64,000 nucleotides of DNA. Origin: JAAYJR01 sp964545315. Lineage in GTDB: Bacteria > Bacteroidota > Bacteroidia > Bacteroidales > Prolixibacteraceae. Within the stretch, counting starts at the first letter, position 1, and every line of letters begins with the position of its first letter. Below the pieces are notes generated by a model. That model was not told the origin of the DNA. It made no database searches and saw only the letters and a list, made by a program, of their open reading frames with translations. This document shows, piece after piece, positions 43,746-52,813 of the stretch. The translations under genes and the position numbers were made by a program. Where the stretch lies: NCBI GenBank assembly GCA_964545315.1, contig CAZJGI010000010.1, positions 1 through 64,000 of the forward strand, written 5' to 3'.

Positions 43746-44789
43746 CTATTTATTTGTTTTAAAATCGGTAATAAGACCATCAAGAAGCCAGTTTGCCAAA
43801 GCCTGCCTGTTATTAGCTAAGATAAATCTTTGCTGGTCCCTTTGGTGATTAATATTGCCTAATTCAATATAAATTGCAACGGGGTGAGTATTTCTGACTA
43901 CATAAAGATTACGTGAAGAAACTGTCCCGTGGTATCCCCTCCCGGGCTGGTGGGTATCATATTTTTCCTGAAAAGTGTTTTGGAGAATGCGGGCTGCTTT
44001 TTTACCTGTTTTACTACGTTCATCATGATAATAAAAAACATCTATATTTTCACCCCTGCTTCTTGAATCGAGATGTATTGCGATCATCCTTTGGAATTGT
44101 CCGCGGTGTTTTTGATAAAGCATATTAACAGCATGTGTACGCTGTTTAAGCCGTCTTAACTGATTTATGGGAATTGTCCTGTTAGGATAGCATTTTTCAT
44201 CTTTATCCTGCTTAAGATAATTGTCATCGCGGATGCCATCATTCGGATCGATGGTTATCATGTACACTGTTGCTCCATTCTGGATTAGATTTCTTGCAAG
44301 CCTCAGAGTCACGTCATATGCATATTCATCTTCGCATAACAACCGGTTCTCATATGTGCCGACAGCTCCCGGATCAGGGCCTCCATGACCTGCCATAAGA
44401 TAATATACAGCGTCATTTAACTGGGTGCTTATTATCTCAACTTCCCTGTATTTTTCACCGAAAATGTCGAAGTGGATAATGTTTTTGGATGTTTTTTTAT
44501 TTGTTATTGCAGACTCATCAGGTAAAATGTATTCTTTGCCTGCATATAACATATTGCCGGGCCCTAAGCGCTTTCGGTTAAGTTCAATAAAAGTGTTTAA
44601 ATATTTCTCATAAGGCAGTCCGTTACGGTTTAATAGCCTGTAAACTCCTTCACCTTGTTCTGCAATTACAACTTTTGACTGGGAAAAACCGGATAATGGG
44701 AAGATGATAATAACCAAAAATAATAACAAAATAATTTTTGAATCTTTAATTATATGTAAGTTTAAAGCTGACATATTTTTGATATTCAT
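43746..44789 (-). CDS. N-acetylmuramoyl-L-alanine amidase (Amidase_3) with LysM-like N-terminus
   Basis: From ATG 44789 the protein has ~347 residues; starts at 44849 or 44774 are possible. A signal peptide (IILLLFLVIIIFPLSGFS) is followed by a short LysM-like region (EGVYRLLNRNGLPYEKYLNTFIELN...LYAGKEYILP). The Zn amidase domain has AGHGGPDPGA (His), a Glu in ENRLLCEDEYAYDV, IAIHLDSRSR (His) and IYIELGNINH (catalytic Glu). It would cleave the amide between muramic acid and the stem peptide in the periplasm, for cell separation or remodelling. It is divergent from lnt. Confidence 0.87.
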   Translation of the reverse strand: MNIKNMSALNLHIIKDSKIILLLFLVIIIFPLSGFSQSKVVIAEQGEGVYRLLNRNGLPYEKYLNTFIELNRKRLGPGNMLYAGKEYILPDESAITNKKTSKNIIHFDIFGEKYREVEIISTQLNDAVYYLMAGHGGPDPGAVGTYENRLLCEDEYAYDVTLRLARNLIQNGATVYMITIDPNDGIRDDNYLKQDKDEKCYPNRTIPINQLRRLKQRTHAVNMLYQKHRGQFQRMIAIHLDSRSRGENIDVFYYHDERSKTGKKAARILQNTFQEKYDTHQPGRGYHGTVSSRNLYVVRNTHPVAIYIELGNINHQRDQQRFILANNRQALANWLLDGLITDFKTNK

Positions 44790-44996
44790 CTCACTCAATT
44801 GTTTATTTATATAGTATGCGCTGAAATCTGCATTAGTTTTAATTAACATTATTTTTCCGTTTTTTGCCGGAATTTCTGTTTCTTTTATAAACTCTATGCT
44901 AAAATAACAGTTAGTTTTAATATTTTATTTCATAAAGAGAATGATCTATCACCTGACAATTGTTAATAACTCATATCTTCATAAAATATTTAATCG

Positions 44997-45004
44997 TAGT
45001 TTTG
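44997..45004 (+). promoter_or_regulatory. Candidate -7 box for lnt
   Basis: TAGTTTTG matches TAnnTTTG, 106 bases before ATG 45110. A -33 box is not clear. Confidence 0.4.
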
Positions 45005-45109
45005 TGTACCTATTATGATTTATTAGTATGTTATCGTTAAATTAAATTGTTGATTAACAGATTTATATAATTAATTGCTTATAATGGATGTTGAAGCGGT
45101 CAGGATAAT

Positions 45110-46738
45110 ATGTTGTTTCAGGAAAATTTTTTAAAGATGTCACGAATTTTTCAGTTTTTTCTTTCAGTTTTATCAGGTATATTTTTAAGTCTGCCCTGGT
45201 TAGGATTCCCGGGATGGATTCTTTTTGTTGCTTTAGTGCCATTATTTTTATTGCAGCAATTTTTTCTTGACCATGAATCAGAATATGGTAGCCTGGCATA
45301 TTGGGGTTATAGCCTGCTCAGTTTTTTGATTTGGAATGGACTATGTACATGGTGGATTACCTATGCAACATTGGCCGGGGCATTGATGGCAATTATCGTT
45401 AATTCATTTTTGATGTCAATTGTATGGTGGCTGGGGCATTTGGCAAGACTAAAGCTTAGATCGGTTTCCGGGTATCTGGCTGTTATTGTCTTTTGGATTT
45501 CATTCGAATTTTTTCATTTTCACTGGGATATTGAATGGCCATGGCTAACAATGGGTAACGGATTTGCCAATAATGTTAAAATTATTCAGTGGTATGAATA
45601 TACAGGTGTACTGGGTGGAACCTTGTGGGTGCTCATTATAAATGTTTTGATCCATAAATTACTTACTTTTTATTCCGGTAGTATCCCTTTGTTCATTTTG
45701 TTAAAAAGGGGGATTGTACTTATAATATTTTTAGTTATTCCCTTAATGGTCTCTTTTGTAATATATTACAATTATTACGAAAAGGAAGATACGTTAAATG
45801 TAGTAATTGTTCAACCAAATATTAATCCTTATTCAGAAGCGTGGGACAGTCGTGCGGAGATGGATAAGCTTAAAAAATTTCTAATTCAGGCAGATAAGAA
45901 GACGGATCACAATACTGATTTGGTTGTTGGGCCTGAATCTGTTTTTGAAAGGTATGATGAATGGGAGCATCGGAGGTTACCTGTAAATTTTTTTTATATT
46001 CAGATGAAGGACTGGATGATGAATTATCAGGAAACTGAGTTGATTTTTGGGGCTTCCACGAGCAAAATTTATTCAGGCAAAGAAGATGCAAGCCCTACAG
46101 CCAGGAAAACGCAGGGATTTTTTTATGATGTTTTTAACTCTGCTGTATTCATAGGAAGGGATGGCAGTGAACAGTTATATCATAAATCAATACTTGTTCC
46201 CGGAGTTGAAAAGATGCCTTTTAAGAGATATTTAGGTTTTTTGAACGATATTGTATTTAATTTGGGAGGAACAACCGGTAGCCTAGGTATTCAGGATGAA
46301 CCATCCAATTTTATTTTAAAAGACGGACGCAAGGTCGCCCCCGCAGTTTGTTACGAATCTGTTTTTGGGGAGTATATGGCAAAGTCAGTGAAAAAAGGGG
46401 CAGGTGCGATTGTAATTATCACTAATGACGGCTGGTGGAGAAACACACCGGGTTACAAACAACACATGTCATTTGCCAGGCTTAGGGCTGTTGAAACACG
46501 ACGGAGCATAATACGCTCGGCTAATACCGGAATATCATGTCTTATTAATCAGAGAGGAGATGTTGTTCAACAAACAGGTTGGTGGGAAGAAACTGCACTT
46601 AAAGGTATTATTAATTATAATCAGCGGATTACATTTTATGTAGAACATGGGGATTATATAGCCCGGATAGCCCTTTTTATTTCTGCTTTGCTTATTTTAT
46701 TGATTATTGTTGATAGATTTAAGATTCGCCAACCTTGA
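45110..46738 (+). CDS. lnt: Apolipoprotein N-acyltransferase
   Basis: Lnt adds the third acyl chain to the N-terminal Cys of lipoproteins in the inner membrane. The 542-residue protein has several N-terminal helices, then a nitrilase-like periplasmic domain. Catalytic residues: Glu in VVGPESVFERYDEW, Lys in KMPFKRYLG and Cys in PAVCYESVFGEYM. A last helix (ALFISALLILLIIV) ends the protein. A start at 45137 (codon 10) is also possible. The many lipoproteins in the window fit its presence. Confidence 0.93.
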   Translation: MLFQENFLKMSRIFQFFLSVLSGIFLSLPWLGFPGWILFVALVPLFLLQQFFLDHESEYGSLAYWGYSLLSFLIWNGLCTWWITYATLAGALMAIIVNSFLMSIVWWLGHLARLKLRSVSGYLAVIVFWISFEFFHFHWDIEWPWLTMGNGFANNVKIIQWYEYTGVLGGTLWVLIINVLIHKLLTFYSGSIPLFILLKRGIVLIIFLVIPLMVSFVIYYNYYEKEDTLNVVIVQPNINPYSEAWDSRAEMDKLKKFLIQADKKTDHNTDLVVGPESVFERYDEWEHRRLPVNFFYIQMKDWMMNYQETELIFGASTSKIYSGKEDASPTARKTQGFFYDVFNSAVFIGRDGSEQLYHKSILVPGVEKMPFKRYLGFLNDIVFNLGGTTGSLGIQDEPSNFILKDGRKVAPAVCYESVFGEYMAKSVKKGAGAIVIITNDGWWRNTPGYKQHMSFARLRAVETRRSIIRSANTGISCLINQRGDVVQQTGWWEETALKGIINYNQRITFYVEHGDYIARIALFISALLILLIIVDRFKIRQP

Positions 46739-46763
46739 AAAATAATATAAAGACCAGTCAGAT

Positions 46764-46960
46764 TAAAAAAAATCCGCACCAATTCCGTTTGCGTAAAACC
46801 CCGGTTTGACAGGATTTGAGTGCCTGATCGTTCAAACGTCCACCGGTCTTTCGACTCATCCCGGCTAAAACCGGGACTACAAGGCCTGTTTTTACGATCG
46901 ATGAGCTTGCTCAGTTTAATAAGATCTGTTGAGTTTACCAACTGCTGAATCGATGCGGAT
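46764..46960 (-). ncRNA. Candidate structured RNA or repeat element
   Basis: Read on the reverse strand, ATCCGCA (46960-46954) can pair with TGCGGAT (46778-46772), followed directly by a run of eight T (46771-46764), as in an intrinsically terminated small RNA of ~190 nt. Inside are several local hairpins: GUUG/CAAC, GAG/CUC, CCCGG/CCGGG, a GUC-GAAA-GAC GNRA tetraloop stem, CGUU/AACG and CAGG/CCUG. Local G+C is higher than its surroundings. One hairpin is a member of the GTCCCGG repeat family, so a mobile repeat is the alternative. No known RNA family is recognised. Confidence 0.35.
46852..46877 (-). repeat. Palindromic repeat, GTCCCGG family, copy 3
   Basis: The reverse strand reads GTCCCGGTTTTAGCCGGGAT then GAGTCG, the best hairpin of the family (CCCGG/CCGGG). 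It matches the copies at 2323 and 2372. Confidence 0.65.
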
Positions 46961-47151
46961 AATATTTTTAAAGAACTAAACTTCATTCCAAATATAATCC
47001 TAATTGTTGTATTTTACAAATTTTTTGACAATTTTGAATCATTCGAAAAATAACATATTATAAGATAATGAGTTATAAGTTATGTTTTATGAAACATCAA
47101 TTTTTTTTTCACAAAACTGTATTTTGACATGTCTGCATTTAAACAAAACAC

Positions 47152-47159
47152 TAAATTTG
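47152..47159 (+). promoter_or_regulatory. Candidate -7 box for the rseC-rnf operon
   Basis: TAAATTTG matches TAnnTTTG and lies 59 bases before the rseC start. A TTTG at 47123-47126 is 25 bases upstream, somewhat far for the -33 element. Confidence 0.4.
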
Positions 47160-47218
47160 TAAACTTTAAATAGCAAAAAAACACCTGTTTTACGGATACA
47201 ATTATCAAACATAAAGCT

Positions 47219-47608
47219 ATGATTAAAAGGGTTACAGATAATTCTCTCGTTGTGACCGTTTTAAGTGAATCAGCATGTTCAGGATGCCATGCCAAAGGAG
47301 CTTGTTCTGTTGCTGACCAAAAGGAAAAAGATATTGATATTAAGGTAAATGGCGGGGGGTATAAACCAGGGCAATACGTGAATGTGATACTGAAAGAATC
47401 TCATGGTATTAAAGCTTTGATATTTGGTTATTTAATTCCGTTTTTTCTTGTCCTTCTTGTGTTGATAATTGCTTTTGAGATGACATCAAATGAGGTTACC
47501 TCTGCATGTTTATCGCTGGGTATTTTAATTCCCTATTATGCAGGATTGTTCTTATTTAAGAATTCTTTTAATAAAATATTCAGATTTGAAATAGAGAAAA
47601 TAGAATAG
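47219..47608 (+). CDS. rseC: RseC/MucC-family protein
   Basis: The 129-residue protein has an N-terminal Cys cluster CSGCHAKGAC (Cys20, 23, 29), then two membrane helices (~60-80 and 88-105). RseC-family proteins are repeatedly linked to Rnf/Rsx electron transport and SoxR reduction. Here it is the first gene of the operon, 3 bases before rnfB, as usual in Bacteroidota. Confidence 0.88.
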   Translation: MIKRVTDNSLVVTVLSESACSGCHAKGACSVADQKEKDIDIKVNGGGYKPGQYVNVILKESHGIKALIFGYLIPFFLVLLVLIIAFEMTSNEVTSACLSLGILIPYYAGLFLFKNSFNKIFRFEIEKIE

Positions 47609-47611
47609 GTT

Positions 47612-48460
47612 ATGAGTATCACTATTATATATACAATTGCTGCACTCAGCATTCTGGGTGGTTCTGCTGCTGTTGTTTTGTATCTGGTAGCTCAGAAATT
47701 CAAGGTTTATGAAGATCCAAGAATAGATGAAGTCGAAAGAGCATTACCAGGTGCCAATTGCGGGGGGTGTGGTTTTGCAGGGTGTCGGGCATTTGCTGAA
47801 GCTTGTGTCAGGGCTCCTGACCTGGCAGATATATATTGTCCGGTTGGCGGAGATGCAGTAATGGAGCGCGTAGCTGCTATATTAGGGTTAACAGCAGTTA
47901 AAAAAGATCCCCGGGTTGCATTCATACGTTGCAACGGCATATGTGAATACAGGCCTAAAACCAGCAATTATGACGGTGTGAAAACCTGTGCTATTGAGTC
48001 GTTGATTTATAGTGGAGAAACTGATTGCCAGTGGGGATGTCTTGGTTATGGAGATTGCTATGAGTCTTGTAAGTTCAATGCAATTGAGCTTAGGCCTGAA
48101 TTGGGTATCCCGTTGATAATAGACGATAATTGTGTTGCTTGCGGGGCTTGCGTTGAAGCGTGTCCAAGAGACCTGATTGAATTGAGAAGGAAATATCCGA
48201 AAAACCGTAAGGTTGTTGTTGCGTGCAGGAATAAAGATAAAGCAAATGTAGCCATTAAAGCATGTAAGGTTGCATGTATCGGTTGCGGTAAATGCGTCAG
48301 GGAGTGTAAGTTCGATGCTATTACAATTGAAAATAATTTAGCCTTTATCGATTCTGACAAGTGTAAGTTATGCCGTAAATGCGTTTCCGTATGCCCAACC
48401 GGCGCAATTTTGGAGTTCAATTTTCCACCTAGAAAAATTGATGATACAAAGTCGGCTTAA
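47612..48460 (+). CDS. rnfB: Rnf electron transport complex subunit B
   Basis: RnfB is the ferredoxin-facing iron-sulfur subunit. The 282-residue protein has an N-terminal membrane anchor (1-25) and a 4Fe-4S domain GANCGGCGFAGCRAFAEAC. Ferredoxin-type clusters follow in the C-terminal half: CVACGACVEACP, CIGCGKCVRECK and CKLCRKCVSVCP. The stop is 153 bases ahead of rnfC. Confidence 0.95.
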   Translation: MSITIIYTIAALSILGGSAAVVLYLVAQKFKVYEDPRIDEVERALPGANCGGCGFAGCRAFAEACVRAPDLADIYCPVGGDAVMERVAAILGLTAVKKDPRVAFIRCNGICEYRPKTSNYDGVKTCAIESLIYSGETDCQWGCLGYGDCYESCKFNAIELRPELGIPLIIDDNCVACGACVEACPRDLIELRRKYPKNRKVVVACRNKDKANVAIKACKVACIGCGKCVRECKFDAITIENNLAFIDSDKCKLCRKCVSVCPTGAILEFNFPPRKIDDTKSA

Positions 48461-48612
48461 TTGTATTTACAGAACGTCAAAATCAATTGGTGGTTATGAA
48501 ATACTAAAATTGATAAAGAATGAAGTTTTCAGATTTTTATATGCAAAACAAATGGGTTAAGGTATTTTTACCTAATTCAGTGATTAAGTAAATTACCCTA
48601 AATGAAATCAGA

Positions 48613-49944
48613 ATGTTAAAGACGTTCAAAATTGGAGGGGTTCATCCACCCGGGTATAAGATGTCTGCAGATAAGCCTATTCAGGTTTTACCTCTGCCGT
48701 CATCGGTTTTTATACCCCTGGCACAACACATCGGTTCTCCGGCAATTCCTGTTGTTGCAAAGGGGGATATAGTAAAAACCGGACAGTTAATTGCCAAAAG
48801 TAATGGTTTTGTTTCCTCTAATATCCATTCATCTGTATCAGGCAAAGTCAGGAAAATAGATCTTTTAGCTGACAGTTCTGGTTATCCCCGGCAGGGTATT
48901 TATATAGATGTAGAAGGAGACGAATGGCTTGAAGAGATTGACAGGTCAGAAACACTGGTTAAGGATTTTGATCTTGACAAACAAAAAATAATACAAAAAA
49001 TCCAACAAGCCGGAATTGTCGGATTGGGAGGAGCAACGTTCCCTACCCATGTCAAGCTAGTTCCCCCAAAGGGCATGAAGGCTGAGATACTGTTGATAAA
49101 CGGCGTGGAGTGTGAGCCCTATCTCACCTCAGATCACAGGCTTATGCTTGAAAAACCTGATGAAATTCTTACGGGGACCCAATTATTGATGAAAGCCCTG
49201 GATGTAAAAAAAGCTGTTATTGGAATTGAAATAAATAAGTCGGATGCTGTAAGTCTGTTTACCGAAAGGTCAAAACTTTACAAAGACATTAAAGTAGTAT
49301 CTCTCAGGGTAAAATATCCTCAGGGAGGTGAGAAACAGCTTATTAAAGCTGTCACAGGTAAAGAGGTACCATCAGGTGCTCTTCCTGTGGCCATTGGAGC
49401 TATAGTCTCAAATGTTGGGACTGCATTTGCAGTTTACGAAGCTGTGATAAAAAATAAGCCTCTGTTTGAAAGAATCGTTACCATTACAGGCAAAGAATTA
49501 ACAAATCCTTCTAATTTTAAAGTGAGGATTGGAACTGCTACCTCTGCTTTAATTGAAGCAGCAGGAGGTTTGCCGGAAGATACCGGTAAAATCATCAGTG
49601 GAGGGCCTATGATGGGAAGGGCAATTACACATCCTGAGGTGCCTGTTACAAAAGGTACTTCCGGTATAATACTGATGAAAAAAGGTGAATCAGGGCGTGA
49701 TGAAGTTATTGAATGCATTAGATGTGCAAGGTGTGTAGAGGCCTGTCCTATGGGTCTGGAACCCTATTATTTAATGACAGTATCAAAAAAGAATCTTTTC
49801 GAAGTTGCAGAAAATGACAATATTATGGATTGTATTGAGTGTGGTTCCTGCAGCTTTATTTGCCCTTCTAAAAGACCTTTGCTTGACTATATAAGATTGG
49901 GAAAAATAAAAGTTGGACAAATTATCAGAACCAGAAAAAAATAA
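48613..49944 (+). CDS. rnfC: Rnf electron transport complex subunit C
   Basis: RnfC links the complex to NAD. The 443-residue protein has the NuoF-like region (GIVGLGGATFPTHVK, then LLINGVECEPYLTSDHRLM), a SLBB-like segment, and two 4Fe-4S motifs (CIRCARCVEACPMGLEP and CIECGSCSFICPSKRP). It is the compact RnfC without the long C-terminal repeats seen in gammaproteobacteria. Confidence 0.95.
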   Translation: MLKTFKIGGVHPPGYKMSADKPIQVLPLPSSVFIPLAQHIGSPAIPVVAKGDIVKTGQLIAKSNGFVSSNIHSSVSGKVRKIDLLADSSGYPRQGIYIDVEGDEWLEEIDRSETLVKDFDLDKQKIIQKIQQAGIVGLGGATFPTHVKLVPPKGMKAEILLINGVECEPYLTSDHRLMLEKPDEILTGTQLLMKALDVKKAVIGIEINKSDAVSLFTERSKLYKDIKVVSLRVKYPQGGEKQLIKAVTGKEVPSGALPVAIGAIVSNVGTAFAVYEAVIKNKPLFERIVTITGKELTNPSNFKVRIGTATSALIEAAGGLPEDTGKIISGGPMMGRAITHPEVPVTKGTSGIILMKKGESGRDEVIECIRCARCVEACPMGLEPYYLMTVSKKNLFEVAENDNIMDCIECGSCSFICPSKRPLLDYIRLGKIKVGQIIRTRKK

Positions 49945-49987
49945 TATTACTAATGTCTGACCGGCTCAGAATTGTAACTTAAAGATT

Positions 49988-50968
49988 ATGGATAAATTAT
50001 TGATAGTTTCACCTTCACCACATATCTATTCCGATGATTCATCCGGGAAGATAATGTACAGGGTTGTTTTTGCCTTGCTGCCGGCATTAATATGGTCTGT
50101 TTTTATTTTTGGACCGGATGCTCTAAGAGTTACTGTTATTGCAGTGACAGCCTGTTTAGGAATTGAATACATTATTCAGAAATATATAATGAAGCAGAAA
50201 CCATCAATAACTGACGGATCTGCACTGGTTACCGGCGTACTGCTTGCATTCAATGTCCCTTCCGGATTGCCCTGGTGGATCATTATTATTGGTGCGATAG
50301 CTGCAATAGGAATTGGGAAAATGTCGTTCGGAGGACTTGGATGTAATGTATTTAATCCGGCTCTTGTCGGAAGAGTATTCCTTCTTATCTCATTCCCTGT
50401 TCAAATGAATACATGGCCATCCATAACCTCTGACAAAGTTGACAGCCTTACCTCTGCAACTCCTTTGGCCTTAATTAAGGAAGGCCTGGAGAAAGGAGAA
50501 CCTGTTTCTGAATTATTGCAGGGATTGCCTGCTGTATCCGATCTGATGCTTGGAAATTACGGTGGCTCATTGGGCGAGATGTCTGCCTTGCTGCTTATCT
50601 TCGGAGGTATTTATTTATTATGGCGTAAAATAATTACCTGGCATATTCCTGTTTCAATTATTGTGTCAGTTCTCTTAATTTCAGGAATATTTTGGTTCGT
50701 TGATCCTGTAACACATATTAATCCTTTATACCACATATTTACGGGTGGACTTATGCTTGGGGCTTTATTTATGGCCACAGATATGGTTACTTCTCCTATG
50801 ACACCCAAAGGACAGCTGATTTATGGTACAGGAATAGGTGTTCTTACAATATGTATACGTCTTTTTGGAGCTTATCCTGAAGGTATATCTTTTGCTATTT
50901 TAATAATGAATGCGTTTACACCACTTCTGAATATGTATTCTAAACCTAAACGTTTTGGAGGAAATTAA
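49988..50968 (+). CDS. rnfD: Rnf electron transport complex subunit D
   Basis: The 326-residue membrane protein has about nine or ten helices. DSLTSATPLAL (~155-165) is the flavinylation motif, with a Thr that carries FMN through a phosphoester bond. FGGLGCNVFNPALVGR and MATDMVTSPMTPKGQ are conserved. One base separates its stop from the rnfG start, and its 3' end carries the rnfG ribosome-binding site (GGAGG). Confidence 0.95.
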   Translation: MDKLLIVSPSPHIYSDDSSGKIMYRVVFALLPALIWSVFIFGPDALRVTVIAVTACLGIEYIIQKYIMKQKPSITDGSALVTGVLLAFNVPSGLPWWIIIIGAIAAIGIGKMSFGGLGCNVFNPALVGRVFLLISFPVQMNTWPSITSDKVDSLTSATPLALIKEGLEKGEPVSELLQGLPAVSDLMLGNYGGSLGEMSALLLIFGGIYLLWRKIITWHIPVSIIVSVLLISGIFWFVDPVTHINPLYHIFTGGLMLGALFMATDMVTSPMTPKGQLIYGTGIGVLTICIRLFGAYPEGISFAILIMNAFTPLLNMYSKPKRFGGN

Positions 50969-50969
50969 T

Positions 50970-51578
50970 ATGGCAAAGCGAGAGTCTACATTTATGAATA
51001 TGTTTCTGGCACTTTTTGTTGTTACACTTATATCTGCTTCTGCTTTGGGATTTGTATATGAAATGACCAAAGAAGCTATTGAAACATCAAAGATAAAGGC
51101 CCAGGGTGATGCTATTAAAAATATATTACCCGAATTTGACCGTTTGGGTGATCCGTTCAAGGTGATTGCGGGAGCACCGGGTGATACCCTCGAGTGTTTC
51201 CCGGCTTATCGAAATAATGAATTTGTGGGTGTTGCTGTTAAAACATATTCTAAAAAAGGTTTCAGCGGATTAATTTCTATTATGGCAGGGATTGATTTAT
51301 CAGGCAATTTTTCGGGTTATCAGGTTTTAGAACACTCTGAAACCCCGGGACTCGGATCAAAAATGAGCGACTGGTTCAGTAATACGGAAAAACCAGGACA
51401 GTGTATTATAGGTAAAAATCCTGAATCTTATAGTTTTCAGGTAACAAAAGATGGAGGTGACATAGATGCAATCACAGCTTCTACAATATCCTCACGGGCT
51501 TTTCTTGATGCCCTTGTTCGGGCTTATAATGCATATAAAGAGAGTGCAAATGAAATATCCGGCAATGCCGGGAAATAA
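50970..51578 (+). CDS. rnfG: Rnf electron transport complex subunit G
   Basis: RnfG is the periplasmic flavin subunit. From ATG 50970 the protein has 202 residues; a GGAGG at 50958-50962 supports this start. One N-terminal helix (MNMFLALFVVTLISASALGFVYE) anchors it. DAITASTISSRAFLDAL near the C-terminus is the FMN-attachment motif (S/T-x-A/S-T-x-S). No apbE flavin transferase is in the window. Confidence 0.94.
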   Translation: MAKRESTFMNMFLALFVVTLISASALGFVYEMTKEAIETSKIKAQGDAIKNILPEFDRLGDPFKVIAGAPGDTLECFPAYRNNEFVGVAVKTYSKKGFSGLISIMAGIDLSGNFSGYQVLEHSETPGLGSKMSDWFSNTEKPGQCIIGKNPESYSFQVTKDGGDIDAITASTISSRAFLDALVRAYNAYKESANEISGNAGK

Positions 51579-51588
51579 TATACTGATT

Positions 51589-52173
51589 ATGGATCATTGG
51601 AAAAATTTTTCGAAAGGATTTATAAAGGAGAACCCCGTTTTTGTGCTGCTACTCGGGATGTGTCCAACTCTGGGTGTTACATCATCAGCTATCAACGGAC
51701 TAGGAATGGGACTGGCTACAACATTTGTGTTATTTATGTCAAATATTGTAGTTTCTGCCGTTAAGGACCTGATACCCGATAAGGTTAGGATCCCTTCATT
51801 CATAGTGATCATTGCTACTTTTGTGACTATTGTCCAGCTTATTATGGAGGCTTATGTGCCATCCCTCTATAAAAGCCTTGGGTTATTTATTCCACTAATT
51901 GTTGTTAACTGTATCGTCCTTGGGAGGGCTGAGGCTTTTGCCTCTAAAAATAATATATTAAGTTCTGCTCTCGATGGCCTTGGAATAGGGCTGGGATTCA
52001 GTTTTGCACTAGTCCTTCTGGGAGGAATACGTGAATTTCTTGGTAGCGGAAAACTTTTTAATATTTCAGTGTACTCTGAAAACTATGTCGTACTGTTGTT
52101 TGTCCTTGCACCCGGAGCTTTTATAGTACTGGGATATCTTATAGCATTAATTAACCGGATCAGGAAAAATTAG
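51589..52173 (+). CDS. rnfE: Rnf electron transport complex subunit E
   Basis: The 194-residue protein starts at ATG 51589 (MDHWKNFSKGFIKENPVF). It has six membrane helices with the inverted-repeat fold shared with RnfA, and LLGMCPTLGVTSSAINGLGMGLAT, which bears a Cys near a membrane iron-sulfur cluster in known structures. It lies 10 bases from rnfG and 11 bases from rnfA. Confidence 0.94.
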   Translation: MDHWKNFSKGFIKENPVFVLLLGMCPTLGVTSSAINGLGMGLATTFVLFMSNIVVSAVKDLIPDKVRIPSFIVIIATFVTIVQLIMEAYVPSLYKSLGLFIPLIVVNCIVLGRAEAFASKNNILSSALDGLGIGLGFSFALVLLGGIREFLGSGKLFNISVYSENYVVLLFVLAPGAFIVLGYLIALINRIRKN

Positions 52174-52184
52174 GAGGAACAGAT

Positions 52185-52757
52185 ATGAATTACTTTATAA
52201 TAATTTTAGGGGCAATACTGGTTAACAATATTGTTTTGATGCAGTTCCTGGGAATATGTCCGTTCCTGGGTGTTTCCAAACGTCTGTCTACAGCTTTTGG
52301 AATGGCAGGTGCAGTAGCATTTGTAATGGTTTTGGCTACTATTTCAACTTACCTTCTTCAGGTTTTTGTTCTTAATCCTTTTGGTTTGCAGTTTCTGCAA
52401 ACAATAGCTTTTATTTTAGTTATTGCTGCACTGGTGCAACTGGTGGAAATAATCCTCAAAAAGGTGAGCCCGGCACTTTATAAAGCTCTCGGTATTTTTT
52501 TACCCCTTATAACAACAAACTGTACTATTTTAGGTGTTGCAATACTGACTGTCCAAAAAGAGTTTAACCTAGTGGAAGGTGTGGTTTTTGCAGCTTCAAA
52601 TGCTGTGGGTTTCGGTCTCGCATTAATAATCTTTGCAGGTATACGGGAACACCTCGACCTGATGAACGTGCCTGATGGATTAAAGGGCACACCCATAGCA
52701 CTTATAACAGCAGGAATACTGGCAATGTCATTTATGGGTTTTTCAGGATTGGTGTAA
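52185..52757 (+). CDS. rnfA: Rnf electron transport complex subunit A
   Basis: The 190-residue protein has six membrane helices. LMQFLGICPFLGVSKRLSTA and TNCTILGVAIL hold the Cys positions paired with RnfE. An AGGAGG lies upstream (52173-52178). It completes the order rseC-B-C-D-G-E-A, a full Rnf complex that couples ferredoxin and NAD with Na+ or H+ movement. Confidence 0.95.
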   Translation: MNYFIIILGAILVNNIVLMQFLGICPFLGVSKRLSTAFGMAGAVAFVMVLATISTYLLQVFVLNPFGLQFLQTIAFILVIAALVQLVEIILKKVSPALYKALGIFLPLITTNCTILGVAILTVQKEFNLVEGVVFAASNAVGFGLALIIFAGIREHLDLMNVPDGLKGTPIALITAGILAMSFMGFSGLV

Positions 52758-52813
52758 TTAGGATATCTGATCTTTTTTTTATATTTTAGGTCAATCTGCA
52801 ATTAATACTTATT

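Larger units (their letters stand above)
46739..47218. other. Intergenic region upstream of the Rnf operon
   Basis: These 480 bases separate lnt from rseC. They contain the candidate structured RNA or repeat element (46764-46960), a palindromic repeat inside it (46852-46877) and a candidate Rnf promoter (47152). A 110-codon reverse frame that crosses into lnt is treated as spurious. Confidence 0.7.

Noticed and set aside
46654..46986. 110-codon reverse frame overlapping the end of lnt and the repeat-like element
   Set aside because: It overlaps lnt antisense by 85 bases, its codons follow the hairpin repeats, and the protein has no recognisable domain. The element is better read as RNA or repeat.
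47707..48420. Long reverse frames opposite rnfB
   Set aside because: They are shadows of the Cys/Gly-rich rnfB coding sequence.
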